From Odontocerum albicorne (lineage: Eukaryota; Arthropoda; Insecta; Trichoptera; Odontoceridae), in assembly GCA_949825065.1 (NCBI GenBank), contig OX463859.1:2205137-2269136 (forward strand): a stretch of DNA of 64,000 nucleotides, given 5' to 3'. Both the position numbers and the translations under genes were made by a program. Each line of letters opens with the position of its first letter. Within the stretch, counting starts at the first letter, position 1. Below, in pieces: positions 1 to 10,264 of the stretch. The notes under the pieces are model-generated. The model saw only the letters and a list, made by a program, of their open reading frames with translations, was not told where the DNA came from and did no database searches.

Positions 1-888
1 AAAGATCAATTCACCTCACGACTGTGCACAGTTACAACAGGACCTAGACTCCCTTGTCTCCTGGAGTGAGCAAAATCATCTTCTGTTCAACATTAATAAA
101 TGTGCCTGTGTATCTTATAGTCGATCGTTTTCACCAATCCACCATCAGTATACTATACAGGGAGTGGCACTAAACAGAGTTTCTGAATTCAAGGATTTGG
201 GCGTAACCTTCGATGTCGGACTCACGTTCGTTAACCATGTCTCACGTTTGATATCGGACTGTTATAAACTACTCGGTTTTGTAATGAGAATATCAAGAGA
301 ATTTAACAGCACCGATATCCTCCGAAACTTATATAATTATCTAATTAGAACCACATTAGAATATGCATCTACGGTTTGAGCTCCTCACCAGCTCAAATAT
401 AAAAACAATATGGAACAAATACAAAAAAAATTCCTCAGATATCTATGGTACAGAACAAAGGGCGACTACCCAAAATATGCTCACCATGCCGAACTTCTCA
501 CGGTGTGTAACTATAGAAGCCTCGAAACAAGAAGGCAAGAATCCATTGCGATATTCCTAATAAAGGTTTTCCAAGGTTCCTTTAACTGTCCCGCGATTCT
601 AGAAGCACTAAGTTTATATGTACCCAATAAATATATCCGTGCAAGGAATCACCCTCTGTTCTACATACCAACTTACAGGTAGAATATCATGGCTAAACAC
701 TCAGTCACGCGTGGTATAGAGATATTGAACCAACTGAATGACACTGTTGATATATTCTCGGTACCGCCTAGCAGTATGAGAAGAATCCTGGCTGATATTA
801 TTCCTAACGAATAAGCTAACGCTAGAAGCAAACCCTCTTTGTGTAACAGGAGAAATCCGTGCAAAGTGGATAAAAAAAAAAAAAAAAA
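1..888 (+). pseudogene. 3' end of a non-LTR retrotransposon (RT C-terminal region, poly-A tail)
   Basis: One frame (frame 2) can be followed from base 2 to the stop at 812-814. It carries the end of a reverse transcriptase: a stretch beginning QLQQDLDSLVSWSEQNHL, then the thumb-type motif VSEFKDLGVTFD, then LEYAST followed by a TGA (377-379) where the family has Trp, then IQKKFLRYLW. A second in-frame stop lies at 680-682, and the frame continues past it to 812. An A-run at 872-888 marks the 3' end of the RNA copy. The 5' part lies outside the window. The two nonsense codons make it dead. The motifs are those of the CR1/Jockey/I group; the exact clade is not resolved. Confidence 0.85.
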
Positions 889-964
889 TGTCATATTACC
901 TTCCTATGGACTCCCCAAATCAAAAGTGTGTGTAGTTTATTTACTAAAAGATTGATTGGTTCAA

Positions 965-1400
965 GTTGATTACATAACTTTACGCCATCTTCCTGTTGAG
1001 ATAGGCAGATAGGACAATGCGTCAGATTTTTCTATATAAACACACATCCTTAGTCTCCACATCTATATACCTTCAATAATTTCTCTGACTTTTTACGAAA
1101 CCTTTTTTCAAAATATCCAACTATATTTTCCTTGATATTCCTCTTACACGCTTTCCATTTACATTTGCATTATACATCTATTTTGTGAGTCTTTTTTCTT
1201 TCATTCATTCCATACGCTTAAACCATCTCAGCGAACTCTTCTTCATCTTACTCAAAACTTCAGCTTTAAGTTCATATTCTTCATTAATTCCATATTCTGG
1301 CATACATTGGCATTCCTTATATTCTTCTCAAGGCATGCATTTCTACAGCATTTATTCGGCTCTTGTCTTTTTCTAGGTCCACTTTTCACTTCCGGACAAC
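965..1400 (-). pseudogene. RTE-N tail (endonuclease-RT 3' end), degraded
   Basis: On the minus strand, short frame-shifted pieces match a pattern also seen at 61500-61960, 62860-63290 and 63455-63960. It contains NAVEM near the 5' side, then LRWF, KEKRLTK and a basic GKRVRG-like stretch, and it ends with a LSAYLNRK-like segment close to 985. These are the C-terminal hallmarks of RTE-like endonuclease/RT proteins common in insects. Stops and frame changes are frequent, so this is an old copy. It is 5' truncated at the right. Confidence 0.6.
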
Positions 1401-1429
1401 AAAGTTGACACCAAAATTTAATTTTGTTC

Positions 1430-1600
1430 CGTATATAGGGCATTTGAGGGTGGCGCTGTTGTGAGATTATTTTTTGAATAACTGGTTCGCAGTAGATTGG
1501 AGTGCGGCTCAATCATTAAAAACTTGAGAGGATTCCAAAATTCCTTGATAAATGAGCGAATTCAAAAGAGATTTCTGCAATACCTTCATAGTTTTATAAT
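1430..1600 (+). pseudogene. Short LINE RT scrap
   Basis: A segment around 1494-1590 reads, with frame changes, as WS-AQSLK...IQK-FL...IQKRFLQYL. That resembles the RT region after the conserved EYAS-VWSP motif. A sister copy lies at 4225-4330 with about the same bases (GGAGTGCGGCTCAATCATTA is shared). Both are too short to classify. Confidence 0.4.
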
Positions 1601-2756
1601 ATTACAGAAACATTAAAAAAAACCGTACGTGACATAGCATAGTCGTTCATACAAATATTAGGGCGTATTCTTAAACATTGTGCGATTTCACTCAATTAAG
1701 TAAATCGCATACTGTGTATAAAGGACTTTAAGGTTTGATGGTACACATTCGTTTATTTTCCCCATGGGTCTTATGGTTGAGCGCCGTTAATCCAACAAAG
1801 TCTCTATTTGTACTACTGTCGAGGTCCTCAAATATAAATGGGAACGACACTTCCGAGAATTCAGCCTGACCCTTAGCCGATCTGTGAGGATTAAATTTTA
1901 AACGTCCAGGACTCAATTTCATGTTCATAGCTTTTGAGTGTATTAGATATATTTGTTTGTGAAACACGTCCTTAATTAATATTTGAGTTAACAGTAAAAC
2001 GATTTGAATGTTTCTTTTTATATAAAAACACTGCAATTAAAAATAATATTACTTATTTAAATTTAAAGTGTCGATCAATCACGTGTTACTCGCGGATGAG
2101 CCTCCACGGGGTTGATAGTCACCCTTACAGAATGGGTATTTTATAAGATCCCGGCTGTAACTGTGATCTGCATGATTATACTATGGATCATAAATTTTTC
2201 GGTCGTCCTTTTCGTGACAAATTAGATTTACTCAACACAATATATTTATTGCTTTCAATGAAAGGTGTGTTCCTTATTTCTTCGAGGAACTTTTTCACTT
2301 TAACATTGGTGTATTTTTTTTTCTCCGAACAACAAAGTATTGTTTTAAGTTAACTAGTTTATCACATGTGTCAATTATATAGTATCGTAACTGAAAATAA
2401 CAATAAGAAAATATCCAAAGAAAGCTGAGATTTATAGTTTTTTTTAATTAAAGCAAAAAAAAATATAGCAACCTTTCACAGATAAAAGTATAACCACACT
2501 TAATAGTAATAAAAATACAATTTATACATCACCGTTTAGGAAACATCATTTTGCAATAGTGTGAGTAACACTCTGTATTACACAACTGGTGTAGTGGTAT
2601 TGGTTTTAGAATGTCACACGATTGTTTCGCGCAGAGCGTACTGTAATCAAGTTAAAGACTAGAACCTTTTATTGACAGATAATAAATATTACAACAAAAT
2701 AAAAACAAGTTAAGTATAAAGATAAGGAGATGGTAGCTGCAATGGTTAAACTATGA
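1601..2756. other. No gene recognised (1.2 kb, AT-rich)
   Basis: The short open frames here, such as the one on the minus strand at 1728-2036, have no motif I recognise and AT-rich random composition. No repeat shared with the rest of the window was noticed. Confidence 0.4.
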
Positions 2757-2812
2757 ACATCCCACACCCTGCACCCTTGTCTGGTTTAATCGGACAAGGG
2801 TGTGGGCTGAAA
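2757..2812. repeat. Small inverted repeat
   Basis: CACCCTTGTC is followed 11 bases later by its reverse complement GACAAGGGTG, making a tight hairpin. The right side (GGTGTGGGCTGAAA) resembles the start of repeat family C (54640-54890, minus strand), so this may be a scrap of it. Confidence 0.5.
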
Positions 2813-2848
2813 TACATATGATGTTCTAAAGAGCGGGCGTGCCTGCTG

Positions 2849-3190
2849 TTTATTTATTTTACACATGACAATAAATATACATAATTTTCGAAAGAACAAC
2901 AGGTTATTTAATTCGGACAAAGAATTTTAATGGATCTTGGTTTGTTGCGTTTCATTTGTCGTGTCCCCAGTAAACTACGCTTTTGCCTGTATCTCACTGA
3001 GGACATAAAGCATGAAAAAATTAATCAATATTTCTTTCCGATTTTTGATCATATAAAACCCCGTTGCACATTCCCCTCAACCTGACAAACAGTGACACTC
3101 AATTACGTATGCATACATCACGCGAAATCAAACTTCTCACACTTCATCACTCCAGACAGACCAAAACATTCATCCCACAATATACCGCAC
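2849..3190 (-). repeat. Repeat family B, copy 1 (retroelement 3' end)
   Basis: On the minus strand it ends in TAAAATAAATAAA, a simple tail typical of 3' ends of retroelements. Other copies lie at 7711, 17758, 40702 and 51925. All share the tail end, and they stop at different points on the other side, as 5'-truncated copies do. Read on the plus strand, a short frame near 3116 (MHTSREIKLLTLHH) is conserved in copies 1, 3 and 4, but the polarity of the tail argues that this is the antisense strand. No RT motif is visible, so this is probably 3' UTR. Confidence 0.6.
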
Positions 3191-3798
3191 GTAATCATAA
3201 AAATAAAAACAAAAATATATATATAAAACAACAAAAACATCACACTCAAGAGAGCTCACACAAACCTCTTACACAAGTCATTCCTATTGCAAGCCCAATT
3301 ACTCAAACTCCTGTCGCAATAACAACCACGCTCCGATCGACTGTCTAAACTGATTTCCTTATTTTACCTTTATTGAATTCGGCACCCCATTGTATGTCAT
3401 ATCATAGGAGCTAAATAGGCATATTGCCTTTGGGCAAAATATATTTTAACCCTAGCTATAACGGCCAAAGCTCTATCATTATAATTTAAAATATACTAAG
3501 GCTATATCCACCCTCCCTCACAATAAAGTAGTAAACCAATTAGCGAATATTGGTTATGCAGTATAATTACAGTATGCGGTCGGTTTATTTGAGGTCAATT
3601 AATTGCATTTCTGTTGTTGCAATATGATAATTAAATCTATTTATATTATTCAATCCCACATTAATGTACGTTCCCATTATTATAAAATATGGTATACAGT
3701 GTAAACTAGCAAGTTTATTATCATATGAGATTGCATAAAACCAACAAAATAAATATTATTTATAGTTAAAGCATTAACATTGTAGAGGCTTAGTGATA
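3191..3798. other. No gene recognised
   Basis: AT-rich sequence. A plus-strand open frame (3064-3348) runs out of the family B repeat and is rich in K, T and N; no domain is recognisable. The end of this stretch (3770-3798) already resembles the flank seen beside other Penelope termini at 47370 and 57280. Confidence 0.4.
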
Positions 3799-4003
3799 TT
3801 GTAATTTGTTTTATCACACACTGTTTATTCCACTTGATGTAACGGTATAACCCTACCGGTTACAAGGCTTTTACCTCAACATCAGGGTAGCACAAATAAT
3901 ACTTGTTTGTGCTCCCCTGATGATGAGGTGAAAGCCTTGAAACCGGTGGGGTTATACCGTTACATGAAGTGGAATAAACAGTGTTTGATAAAACAAATTA
4001 CAA
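3799..4003. repeat. Foldback made of two inverted Penelope-type termini
   Basis: The left half (3799 to about 3895) is the reverse complement of the right half (about 3906 to 4003), with a spacer of roughly 10 bases. The right half carries the motif CTGATGA, a G/C-rich short stem, GAAACCGG and TATACCGTTAC, then an AATAAACAGTG stretch. The same unit follows the GIY-YIG remnant at 47273-47368 and recurs at 51597-51805 and 57060-57465. Inverted terminal arrangements are known for Penelope-like elements. Confidence 0.75.
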
Positions 4004-4019
4004 CAAAATAAATAAACAA

Positions 4020-4205
4020 CCTTCGTGATCTAGTTTGTAAGACGCCTGTTTTCTAAACCGTTGCTAACCAATTATTTTCAAAAGTGACTTCTGTCTGTTT
4101 TTTGTTTGCAGCCCCTTTAACGTTTCTTGTTGGCTGGAATAAATTACCACATGGCAATACACTAACCAGGCTGTACTCTACACAACTTATTTGATATATA
4201 TTAAA
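4020..4205 (+). repeat. tRNA-derived SINE (SINE-1)
   Basis: The head at 4025-4060 (GATCTAGTTTGTAAGACGCC) has the A-box-like look of a tRNA gene and a TTTTCTAAAC anticodon-like region, but the B box is eroded. The tail at 4130-4190 (GTTGGCTGGAATAAATTACC, then CATGGCAATA) matches the 3' end of LINE-A, e.g. 20067-20121. The head-plus-tail order is the same as at 60045-60245. Confidence 0.6.
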
Positions 4206-4224
4206 AGGACTTAGATATGCGTGT

Positions 4225-4330
4225 GTTTTTGGAGTGCGGCTCAATCATTAAAAACCTGAGAGTAATCCAGAATTCCCTGATTGTTTAGCGAGTTCAAAAG
4301 ATATGTATTTCTGCGATACCCTCATTAATA
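4225..4330 (+). pseudogene. Short LINE RT scrap (sister of 1430-1600)
   Basis: It shares most bases with 1498-1590. It is probably from the RT segment after EYAS-VWSP, but too short and frame-shifted to be sure. Confidence 0.35.
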
Positions 4331-4344
4331 ATTATGGATTTTAC

Positions 4345-4640
4345 TTATGGCTCCACCCTCGTTTTCGAGCTGGTGGCGTTTAAATAGCTAGACGTGTGAG
4401 AAACAGTCAGCGTACTGTAAACATGCATCAGCGTTACCAGTTGGCTGTGCAGGAGCTGCATATCTGTGACGTCTGCGGGAGAAAGTGTGCGTCTAAGATC
4501 GGGCTGTTTTCTTACAGAAGATCTCATGATCGACTTGGAGGTGCAGCTAGAGATTGGTGTTGTACTGGCACGAGAATGATGGTGCACTGGCACGAGAATG
4601 ATGGTGCACTGGCACGGGAATGTGTGTGTGTGTGTTCACG
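4345..4640 (+). pseudogene. LINE C-terminal zinc-finger remnant with a 22-bp triplication
   Basis: The open frame 4396-4689 contains ICDVCGRKCASKIGLFSYRRSH. That is a C-x2-C...H-x3-4-H finger of the kind found at the very C-terminus of some endonuclease-RT proteins (pattern C..CGR.C.S.IGLFSH.R). Around 4567-4618 the sequence GGCACGAGAATGATGGTGCA is repeated in tandem about 2.5 times, followed by a GT run at 4620-4635. There is no RT upstream, so only the end of the element remains. Confidence 0.6.
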
Positions 4641-5587
4641 CGTAAGTGTGAGTGTATTTGTTAATTTAATGCGAGGGCTCTCAACCTAATTGCGGTCGCG
4701 GGCGCATTCGAGATTTAGTAAAATAGTGGTGGGCGAAAGCCGGATTTCTAAAAAAAGCGAGATTTAAGTATAATGTGTTGCATTTATTACATAATTACCT
4801 TATACCTTTTAGTATATTACCTTATTGTATAAATGTAATTTTTTTGTTTAAACATCTGTGAGAGCATTTAAAAAAAAGTTAAAAGAAAAACCATACAGTT
4901 ACAATTGGAAACAATCATCAAGGTTGCCATTGGTAAGTCGAGATCTGGTTTTTGATTTTATAATATTCATGGTGGAAAATAAAGATTCGCACAAATGTGT
5001 GGAATCAAAACAGGGTTTAATTTTGTAAGCGTTTGTTGTTTTTTACTCGGATTACTAATTTTGGAGTAACATGTTCGTGAGAAAAAATTAAACGCGGTGA
5101 CCAACACGTGACGTGTTGCAACACTGCATTTAGAGTGTACCGGTTACCATCAAATAAAAAAACCTAAACAAGTGCGGAAATTTGGCACCGGGTATCTTTG
5201 AAGTCACAGACAGTGACTTCAAACATTTAGGTAAAATAACATAACACAAATGTTTATATATTTACGATTTCAATAAACAATATTATAAAAAATATCCTTT
5301 TTAGATTAAATTGTGTTTTTTTGTTATTAAATACTTTGTAGCGGGCGCATGCAAATAGCTTCGCGGCCACACACGTATCCGCAGGTTGAGAAACTCTGAT
5401 TTAATGTATATTGTGTATGCATGTATATAACATATTATCGAGTTTGATTGATAACATATATAAATGTATCTTTTAAACCGTAAACATGTGTCGAACAGAG
5501 TAATTTAACGTACGAATTGAAAGAATATCTGCAAATAACGCCCAACTAACACACATTATTTGGTTGATTTCAGCCCTAGAACTAGTT
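4641..5587. other. No gene recognised
   Basis: AT-rich sequence with no frame above 60 codons that carries a motif, and no obvious repeat. Confidence 0.4.
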
Positions 5588-5825
5588 CATTTTATATTTA
5601 CTCCTACCCGGGGTCACGAGATTGATTTTATATTTACTCCTACCCGGGGTCACATAATTGATTTTATATTTAGTCCTACCCGGGGTCACAGAATTGATTT
5701 TATATTAACTCCTACCCGGGGTCACAGGATTGATTTTATATTTACCCCTACTCGGGGTCACAGGATTGATATTATAGTTACTCCTACCCGGGGTCACGGG
5801 ATTGATTTTACATTTACTCCTACAT
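5588..5825. repeat. 36-bp minisatellite, about 6.5 units
   Basis: Each unit contains the core CTACCCGGGGTCAC and a TTGATTTTATATTTA-type spacer. Because 36 is a multiple of three and there is no stop, the plus strand stays open over 5564-5827 as a 12-residue repeat (FIFTPTRGH-ID). The open frame is a by-product of the period and I do not call a gene. The CCCGGG core is GC-rich against an AT-rich background. Confidence 0.9.
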
Positions 5826-6120
5826 AATCGAAACTTTCCACATGTTGATGCAGGGTTACTCAACTCTAGAGGCAAAGTATTGTCCTGAATGTTTTGTTTT
5901 TACTAGGTTATTTATATTAATAAAGGAGAGCGCAAAGTTAGTAGCTATTTCCAAATATTGTTGGGATATTCTGGCGAATATTATATATACTTATATTAAA
6001 AATATCTAAATTGTTGCAAAACTCATTTCCAAGTCTTTGCATACGAATTATAGAGGAGTTGATTTTATAATTAGTATAGCAATCTTCGATATAAAAGGGA
6101 TTGAGCTGTTTTGTTGATCT
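5826..6120 (-). pseudogene. LINE-G RT C-terminal remnant
   Basis: This is the reverse complement, with differences, of 39000-39300. In the better-preserved plus copy (38835-39310) the translation includes an RT C-terminal pattern (FRIPTRSTRQINPF; NSSIIRMQRRGNEF). It ends beside the 36-bp array, where TCGAAACTTTCCACATGTTG corresponds to the other copy's edge. Confidence 0.55.
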
Positions 6121-6149
6121 AGTGGGTTTTGAGTGAAATATAATTTATT

Positions 6150-6530
6150 TTGAGTAAACTCATCTCAATTTAATGAGCCAACTGATCTTAGTTTCTTGTA
6201 CAGACTTATTTCAATGTCTTATCTCGATTGATTTTATATTTTTAAGCAAACTCACCTCAACGTTTGAGTCATGTCATTAAAATATCATAATTCAAATAAT
6301 CAATTTTTTTTTAGCAAACTCGCCTTGGTTTCTTGTACTTACTCATCTAAGTGCCTTGTGCCAACTAATTTTGTGTTTCTGTACCAAATCATTATAGTCA
6401 ATTTCTAGAGTCAACTCACCTCAATTTGTTGAGTTATGTAATTTCGATTTCTCGAGTCAACTCATCTCAAGTTTAATCCAACTCATTTTATTTTCTTAGA
6501 CAAACTCATTTTAATTTCTTGAGCTTTTTT
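6150..6530. repeat. Degenerate short tandem region
   Basis: The phrase CAACTCATCTCAATTTCTTGAG, or a decayed form of it, recurs irregularly at least ten times at intervals of roughly 25-60 bases. It looks like an old, no longer homogenised minisatellite. Confidence 0.5.
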
Positions 6531-6704
6531 TTAACTTTTTGTGAAATTCAAAATTCAGCTTCATAGACTACAAATAAGCCTTTTATTAAGCCAAATGGAA
6601 CTGCCTATAAAAACTGCCTATAAAAGTAGGTGTACTGAGACAGCCAATAGTCCTGATACACAATATGTATGTACAAAATACGACATCCAAGAGAGCAGAC
6701 AGCA

Positions 6705-6869
6705 GTTAGTAATTAATGTAAATATCAATTTAAAAGTGTTAGTAATTAATGTAAATGTAAATTTAAAAGTGTTAGTAATTAATGTAAATGTAAATTTAAA
6801 AGTGTTAGTAATTAATGTAAATTTCAATTTAAAAGTGTTAGTAATGAATGTAAATGTCAATTTAAAACA
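6705..6869. repeat. 33-bp minisatellite, 5 units
   Basis: The units start GTTAGTAATTAATGTAAAT and differ by only one to three bases. The period is a multiple of three, so both strands stay open (plus 6541-6900, minus 6618-6872). The translated repeat (LVINVNVNLKV) is low complexity and I see no coding case. Confidence 0.9.
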
Positions 6870-7275
6870 CAATAAAAAATACCCTACTCTTTTACAATAA
6901 ATATTTATCTAATCTAAGAAAAATAATTTTGAGTGAAAAAATGAATCAATTTTAATATCTCTCCGATAGTGATTGAAGTATAAAAAATATATTATTCATT
7001 TTTAAAAACTTGATTCTCCACGTCTCCCCCCACTCCCCACCATGGAGTTTCATGGAAACCCCATCGGATGTCACGTGAGCACCATTAGAAATATCCCTGC
7101 TGAAAGATACTCTGCAATGCTGGAAATTTTTAATTCCGTGACTGAAATTTTAAATACATTTAGATGAATTATTTAAATAAAAAAATGCGAGGTGTTACAC
7201 TTGGCTTCACATCTCGTTTTTGTATTGGCATTTGTTTATATTGTATATATTCTTATAACTTTACTTAAGGTTTAT
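6870..7275. other. No gene recognised
   Basis: AT-rich; nothing recognised. Confidence 0.4.
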
Positions 7276-7525
7276 AATAAATAAGGGTGATTCAGGAATG
7301 GTAGATCTACGATAGTCATTGGACTGAAGGTCTTCCTCTTTCTGAACAAAAAATACCTGTTTTGCAATTTTATACATACAGACATACATACCAGCAATTT
7401 TTTTCTTGTCAGGGTAAGCAGAGAGGACAAAGCGCCGGACTTTTATATCTCCAGATATATAATTTACTTCTTCCACATCTATACCTCTTCGATTTCTCTG
7501 ACTTTTTACGTTTCATTTAATTCAA
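7276..7525 (-). pseudogene. Dispersed repeat scrap plus RTE-N 3' end
   Basis: 7276-7375 shares a stretch (GTCATTGGAC, then TCTTCCTCTT and a TTTTGCAAT end) with 22530-22620. 7390-7520 on the minus strand reads RRFVLSAYPDKKK, the terminal peptide pattern of RTE-N also seen in the copies at 985 and 63470. The coding part upstream of it is lost. Confidence 0.5.
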
Positions 7526-7699
7526 CTTAATATCAAGATACAATAACTCGATAAATACAAACATCTACATAAACGACTTATTCAAATAGAGTTACATTAA
7601 AAACATGTACCCATCGACTAAAAAAAACATTATATTTCTTTCAGTTACGTATGTTAGCATGTTTCCCATTTCCCCTAGTATTTGCAAGCCACAGATGAA

Positions 7700-7860
7700 A
7701 TTTTTTTTTTTTTTTTATTTTATTTTATACATGACAAGAAATATACATAATTTGCGAAAAAACAACGGATAATTTAATTCAGACACACAATTTTAAAGGA
7801 TCTGGGTTTGTTGCCTTTCATTTGTCGTGTCCCCAGTAAACTAGGCTATTGCCTGTATCA
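7700..7860 (-). repeat. Repeat family B, copy 2
   Basis: A T-rich start (a TAAAATAAAA tail on the minus strand), then about 130 bases closely matching copy 1, including GGGTTTGTTGCCTTTCATTT and GTGTCCCCAGTAAACTA. It stops abruptly at 7860, making it the shortest 5' truncation of the family here. Confidence 0.7.
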
Positions 7861-8226
7861 TTTAAATTGTTACATTTAAATTAAGACTTTATTTATGTAT
7901 TTTTCTTATCCAATATTTTGTTTTTTTATTTTCTTTGTATACAGCTGTAATGTAAATTTTTCTCGCAATACGGGAAACTAAATTGTTAAACTTTTTTTTT
8001 TCGGTTGGTTGAAATATATTTCATGATGACTATAAACGCTAGAATAAAATAAACTCTGTTACCATTTGTCATGGGTAATAAAAAATTTAATAAATATATA
8101 TAATAAAGGACAAAGTTAAAAAAATTCTTAATAACTGATGGTTACAGAAATATTCGAATCCATTTGGTGTACAGGTTCTTAATGAAAAAAAAAATAAAGT
8201 AAACAAATTGTTCCAAACAAAAAAAA
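7861..8226. other. No gene recognised
   Basis: AT-rich with several A and T runs. Confidence 0.4.
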
Positions 8227-8228
8227 TC

Positions 8229-8365
8229 AAGGTTGAGATCTCCTGACAAAAAAATTAAGGTTGATCTCTTCTGATAAATAATTAAGGTTGATCTCTCCTG
8301 ATAAAAAAAATAAGGTTGATATCTCCTGCTAAAAAATTAAGGTAAATCTCTTCTGTTAAAAAATA
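8229..8365. repeat. 27-28-bp minisatellite, 5 units
   Basis: The units begin AAGGTTGATCTCTCCTGATA and end in an A-run of variable length, which accounts for the one-base length differences. It lies 43 bases from the left end of the large hairpin. Confidence 0.85.
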
Positions 8366-8407
8366 AGTCTGTCCTTCTTAAAGGACATATTTTATATTTT
8401 ATTTTAT

Positions 8408-8776
8408 TTTATATTTTACGTAAATAATGTAACTTTTAATTTATTCAGTTAAAGACGTGGTAATTAATACTTATAAAAAAATATGAAACAAAAGCTGGTT
8501 GATCAGATGATTTTGTTTTATAACAATACATTTGCCAGATGTATTTATGTATTTGGATGAATGTTAAACCATTCATGGAAAAGGGAATGAATATCTTAAT
8601 ATTCATTCCCTTTTCCATGATTGGTTTAACATTCATCCAAATACATCTGGCAAATGTATTGTTATAAAACAAAATCTTCTGATCAACCAGCTTTTGTTTC
8701 ATATTTTTTATAAGTATTAATTACCACGTCTTAAACTGAATAAATTAAAAGTTACATTATTTACGTAAAATATAAA
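8408..8776. repeat. 369-bp near-perfect hairpin (arms about 180 bp)
   Basis: The sequence from 8408 reads as the reverse complement of the sequence ending at 8776, with almost no loop (centre near 8592, ATATCTTAATAT). Differences are few: an 8-base duplication (ATGTATTT) in the left arm near 8540, a missing base or two, and single substitutions. No known terminal repeat or target duplication was recognised at the ends. It could be a foldback element, a palindromic duplication made at a replication fork, or a hairpin-RNA source. Confidence 0.9.
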
Positions 8777-9285
8777 TCAAGGAATGTATGGATAATGATA
8801 AAAATTGTATGAGAATCGTAAACGATAAATCAAGGAAAGTAGAGATTGATAAGAATTGTATGGGCATCGTAAAAGATGAATCAAGGAAAGTAGGGGTACT
8901 GATAAGAATTGTATGGGAATCGTCAACGATAATTCAAGGAAAGTAGGGATTTTAATAAGAATTATATGGGAATCGTAAAAGAAAAATCAAGGATAGTAGG
9001 GATAATGATAAGAATTGTATGAGAATTGTAAAAGATAAATCAAGGAAGGTAGGGATTATGATAAGAATTGTATGGGAATCGTAAACGATAAGTCAAGGAA
9101 AGTAGGGATTTTAATAAGAATTATATGGGAATCGTAAAAGATCAATCAATGAAAGTAAGGATAATGATAAGAATTGTATGGGAATCGTAAAAGATAAATC
9201 AAGAAGAGTAGGAATTATGATAAGAATTTTATGGGATCGTAAAAGATAAATCTAGGAAAGTAAGAATAAATCAAGGAAGTAGCCT
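8777..9285. repeat. About 52-bp minisatellite, 9-10 units
   Basis: The unit contains AATCAAGGAAAGTAGGGAT, GATAAGAATTGTATGGGAATCG and an AAAAGATAA link. Units vary from 51 to 54 bases and show many single changes, so the array is older than the 61-bp array at 9671. It starts directly at the right end of the hairpin: the hairpin's last bases (TATAAA) run into the first AATCAAGG. Confidence 0.85.
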
Positions 9286-9354
9286 ATTTTTACACTCAAC
9301 TTATAAATGTTTATTTTGTTATATTTTTAATCTCTCAATAATATTGAGTTCGAT

Positions 9355-9430
9355 CACAAGTTAGGCCCCCCTTGAAGAGAGTCTGCTTTCTAAACGGCGC
9401 TATATAAATTGTAATTTTATTATTAACCGT
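9355..9430 (+). repeat. SINE-2 tail remnant
   Basis: TCTAAACGGCGCTATATAAA followed by TTGTAATTTTATTATTA is the 3' end of a SINE also seen at 41216-41520, 19543-19635 (minus) and 49800-49940 (minus). No tRNA-like head is left. Confidence 0.55.
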
Positions 9431-9670
9431 TTCTAGTAAAATGAAACGCAAAAAGTTTGATAATTTCAGACGGAGTTGAAGGCAATTATGCTCATAAAGT
9501 TTAAAAAATTATAAAGGCCAATTTCGTTCCACCGGTTACCAAAAAACATTTCAAATGTCTTTTATTTATCAAATATACGAATATTTTTGGATAAACATAA
9601 AAAAGTTAAAAAAGATATGTGTTATGTTGAAGTTTTTATTTTAATTTCTAGCACCAAAGTTATTTAAAAT

Positions 9671-10101
9671 CACAACATTCATATAATTACACTGTGTCAT
9701 CAACATACCTCCAAACGTTTCTTTATAAGCACACAACATTCATATCATTACACTGTGTCATCAACATACCTCCAAACGTTTCTTTATAAGCACACAACAT
9801 TCATATCATTACACTGTGTCATCAACATACCTCCAAACGTTTCTTTATAAGCACACAACATTCATATCATTACACTGTGTCATCAACATACCTCCAAACG
9901 TTTCTTTATAAGCACACAACATTCATATCATTACACTGTGTCATCAACATACCTCCAAACGTTTCTTTATAAGCACACAACATTCATATCATTACACTGT
10001 GTCATCAACATACCTCCAAACGTTTCTTTATAAGCACACAACATTCATATCATTACACTGTGTCATCAACATACCTCCAAACGTTTCTTTATAAGCACAC
10101 A
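9671..10101. repeat. 61-bp minisatellite, 7 nearly identical units
   Basis: The period is exactly 61 (starts at 9671, 9732, 9793 and so on). Apart from one changed base in the first unit (ATATAATTAC against ATATCATTAC) I see no differences between full units. That means recent expansion, recent homogenisation or an assembly collapse/expansion. The unit contains CATACCTCCAAACGTTTCTT. The last unit breaks into the mariner relic at 10102. Confidence 0.95.
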
Positions 10102-10262
10102 ACTTTCGCCTTTTTGACATTTATCAATATAACATCTCGCTGTGTTCGTACTGATGCATGAGGCCGCGCATTTTCATGAATCAAAACCACCTTTCCCGAC
10201 AACATTCCACGTCTCTTTTCTTGGATTGCGCGTCTAAGTCGTTGAAGAGTTTCACAATAGTC
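10102..10262 (-). pseudogene. Mariner transposase fragment around the second catalytic position
   Basis: The minus strand translates to YCETLQRLRRAIQEKRRG and then VVLIHENARPHAS. In mariner transposases this region reads (L/I)HDNARPH, where D is the second residue of the catalytic triad. Here the codon is GAA (Glu), so the copy could not work as it stands. It is cut off by the 61-bp array on one side and by RTE sequence on the other. Confidence 0.8.
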
Positions 10263-10264
10263 CT

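Noticed and set aside
5564..5827. Repeat protein FIFTPTRGH-ID, 87 codons
   Set aside because: A 36-bp minisatellite stays open by arithmetic. The reading frame starts and ends with the array.
8408..8776. Pri-miRNA
   Set aside because: Arms are far longer than an animal miRNA hairpin and pair almost throughout; a foldback or siRNA-type hairpin is more fitting.
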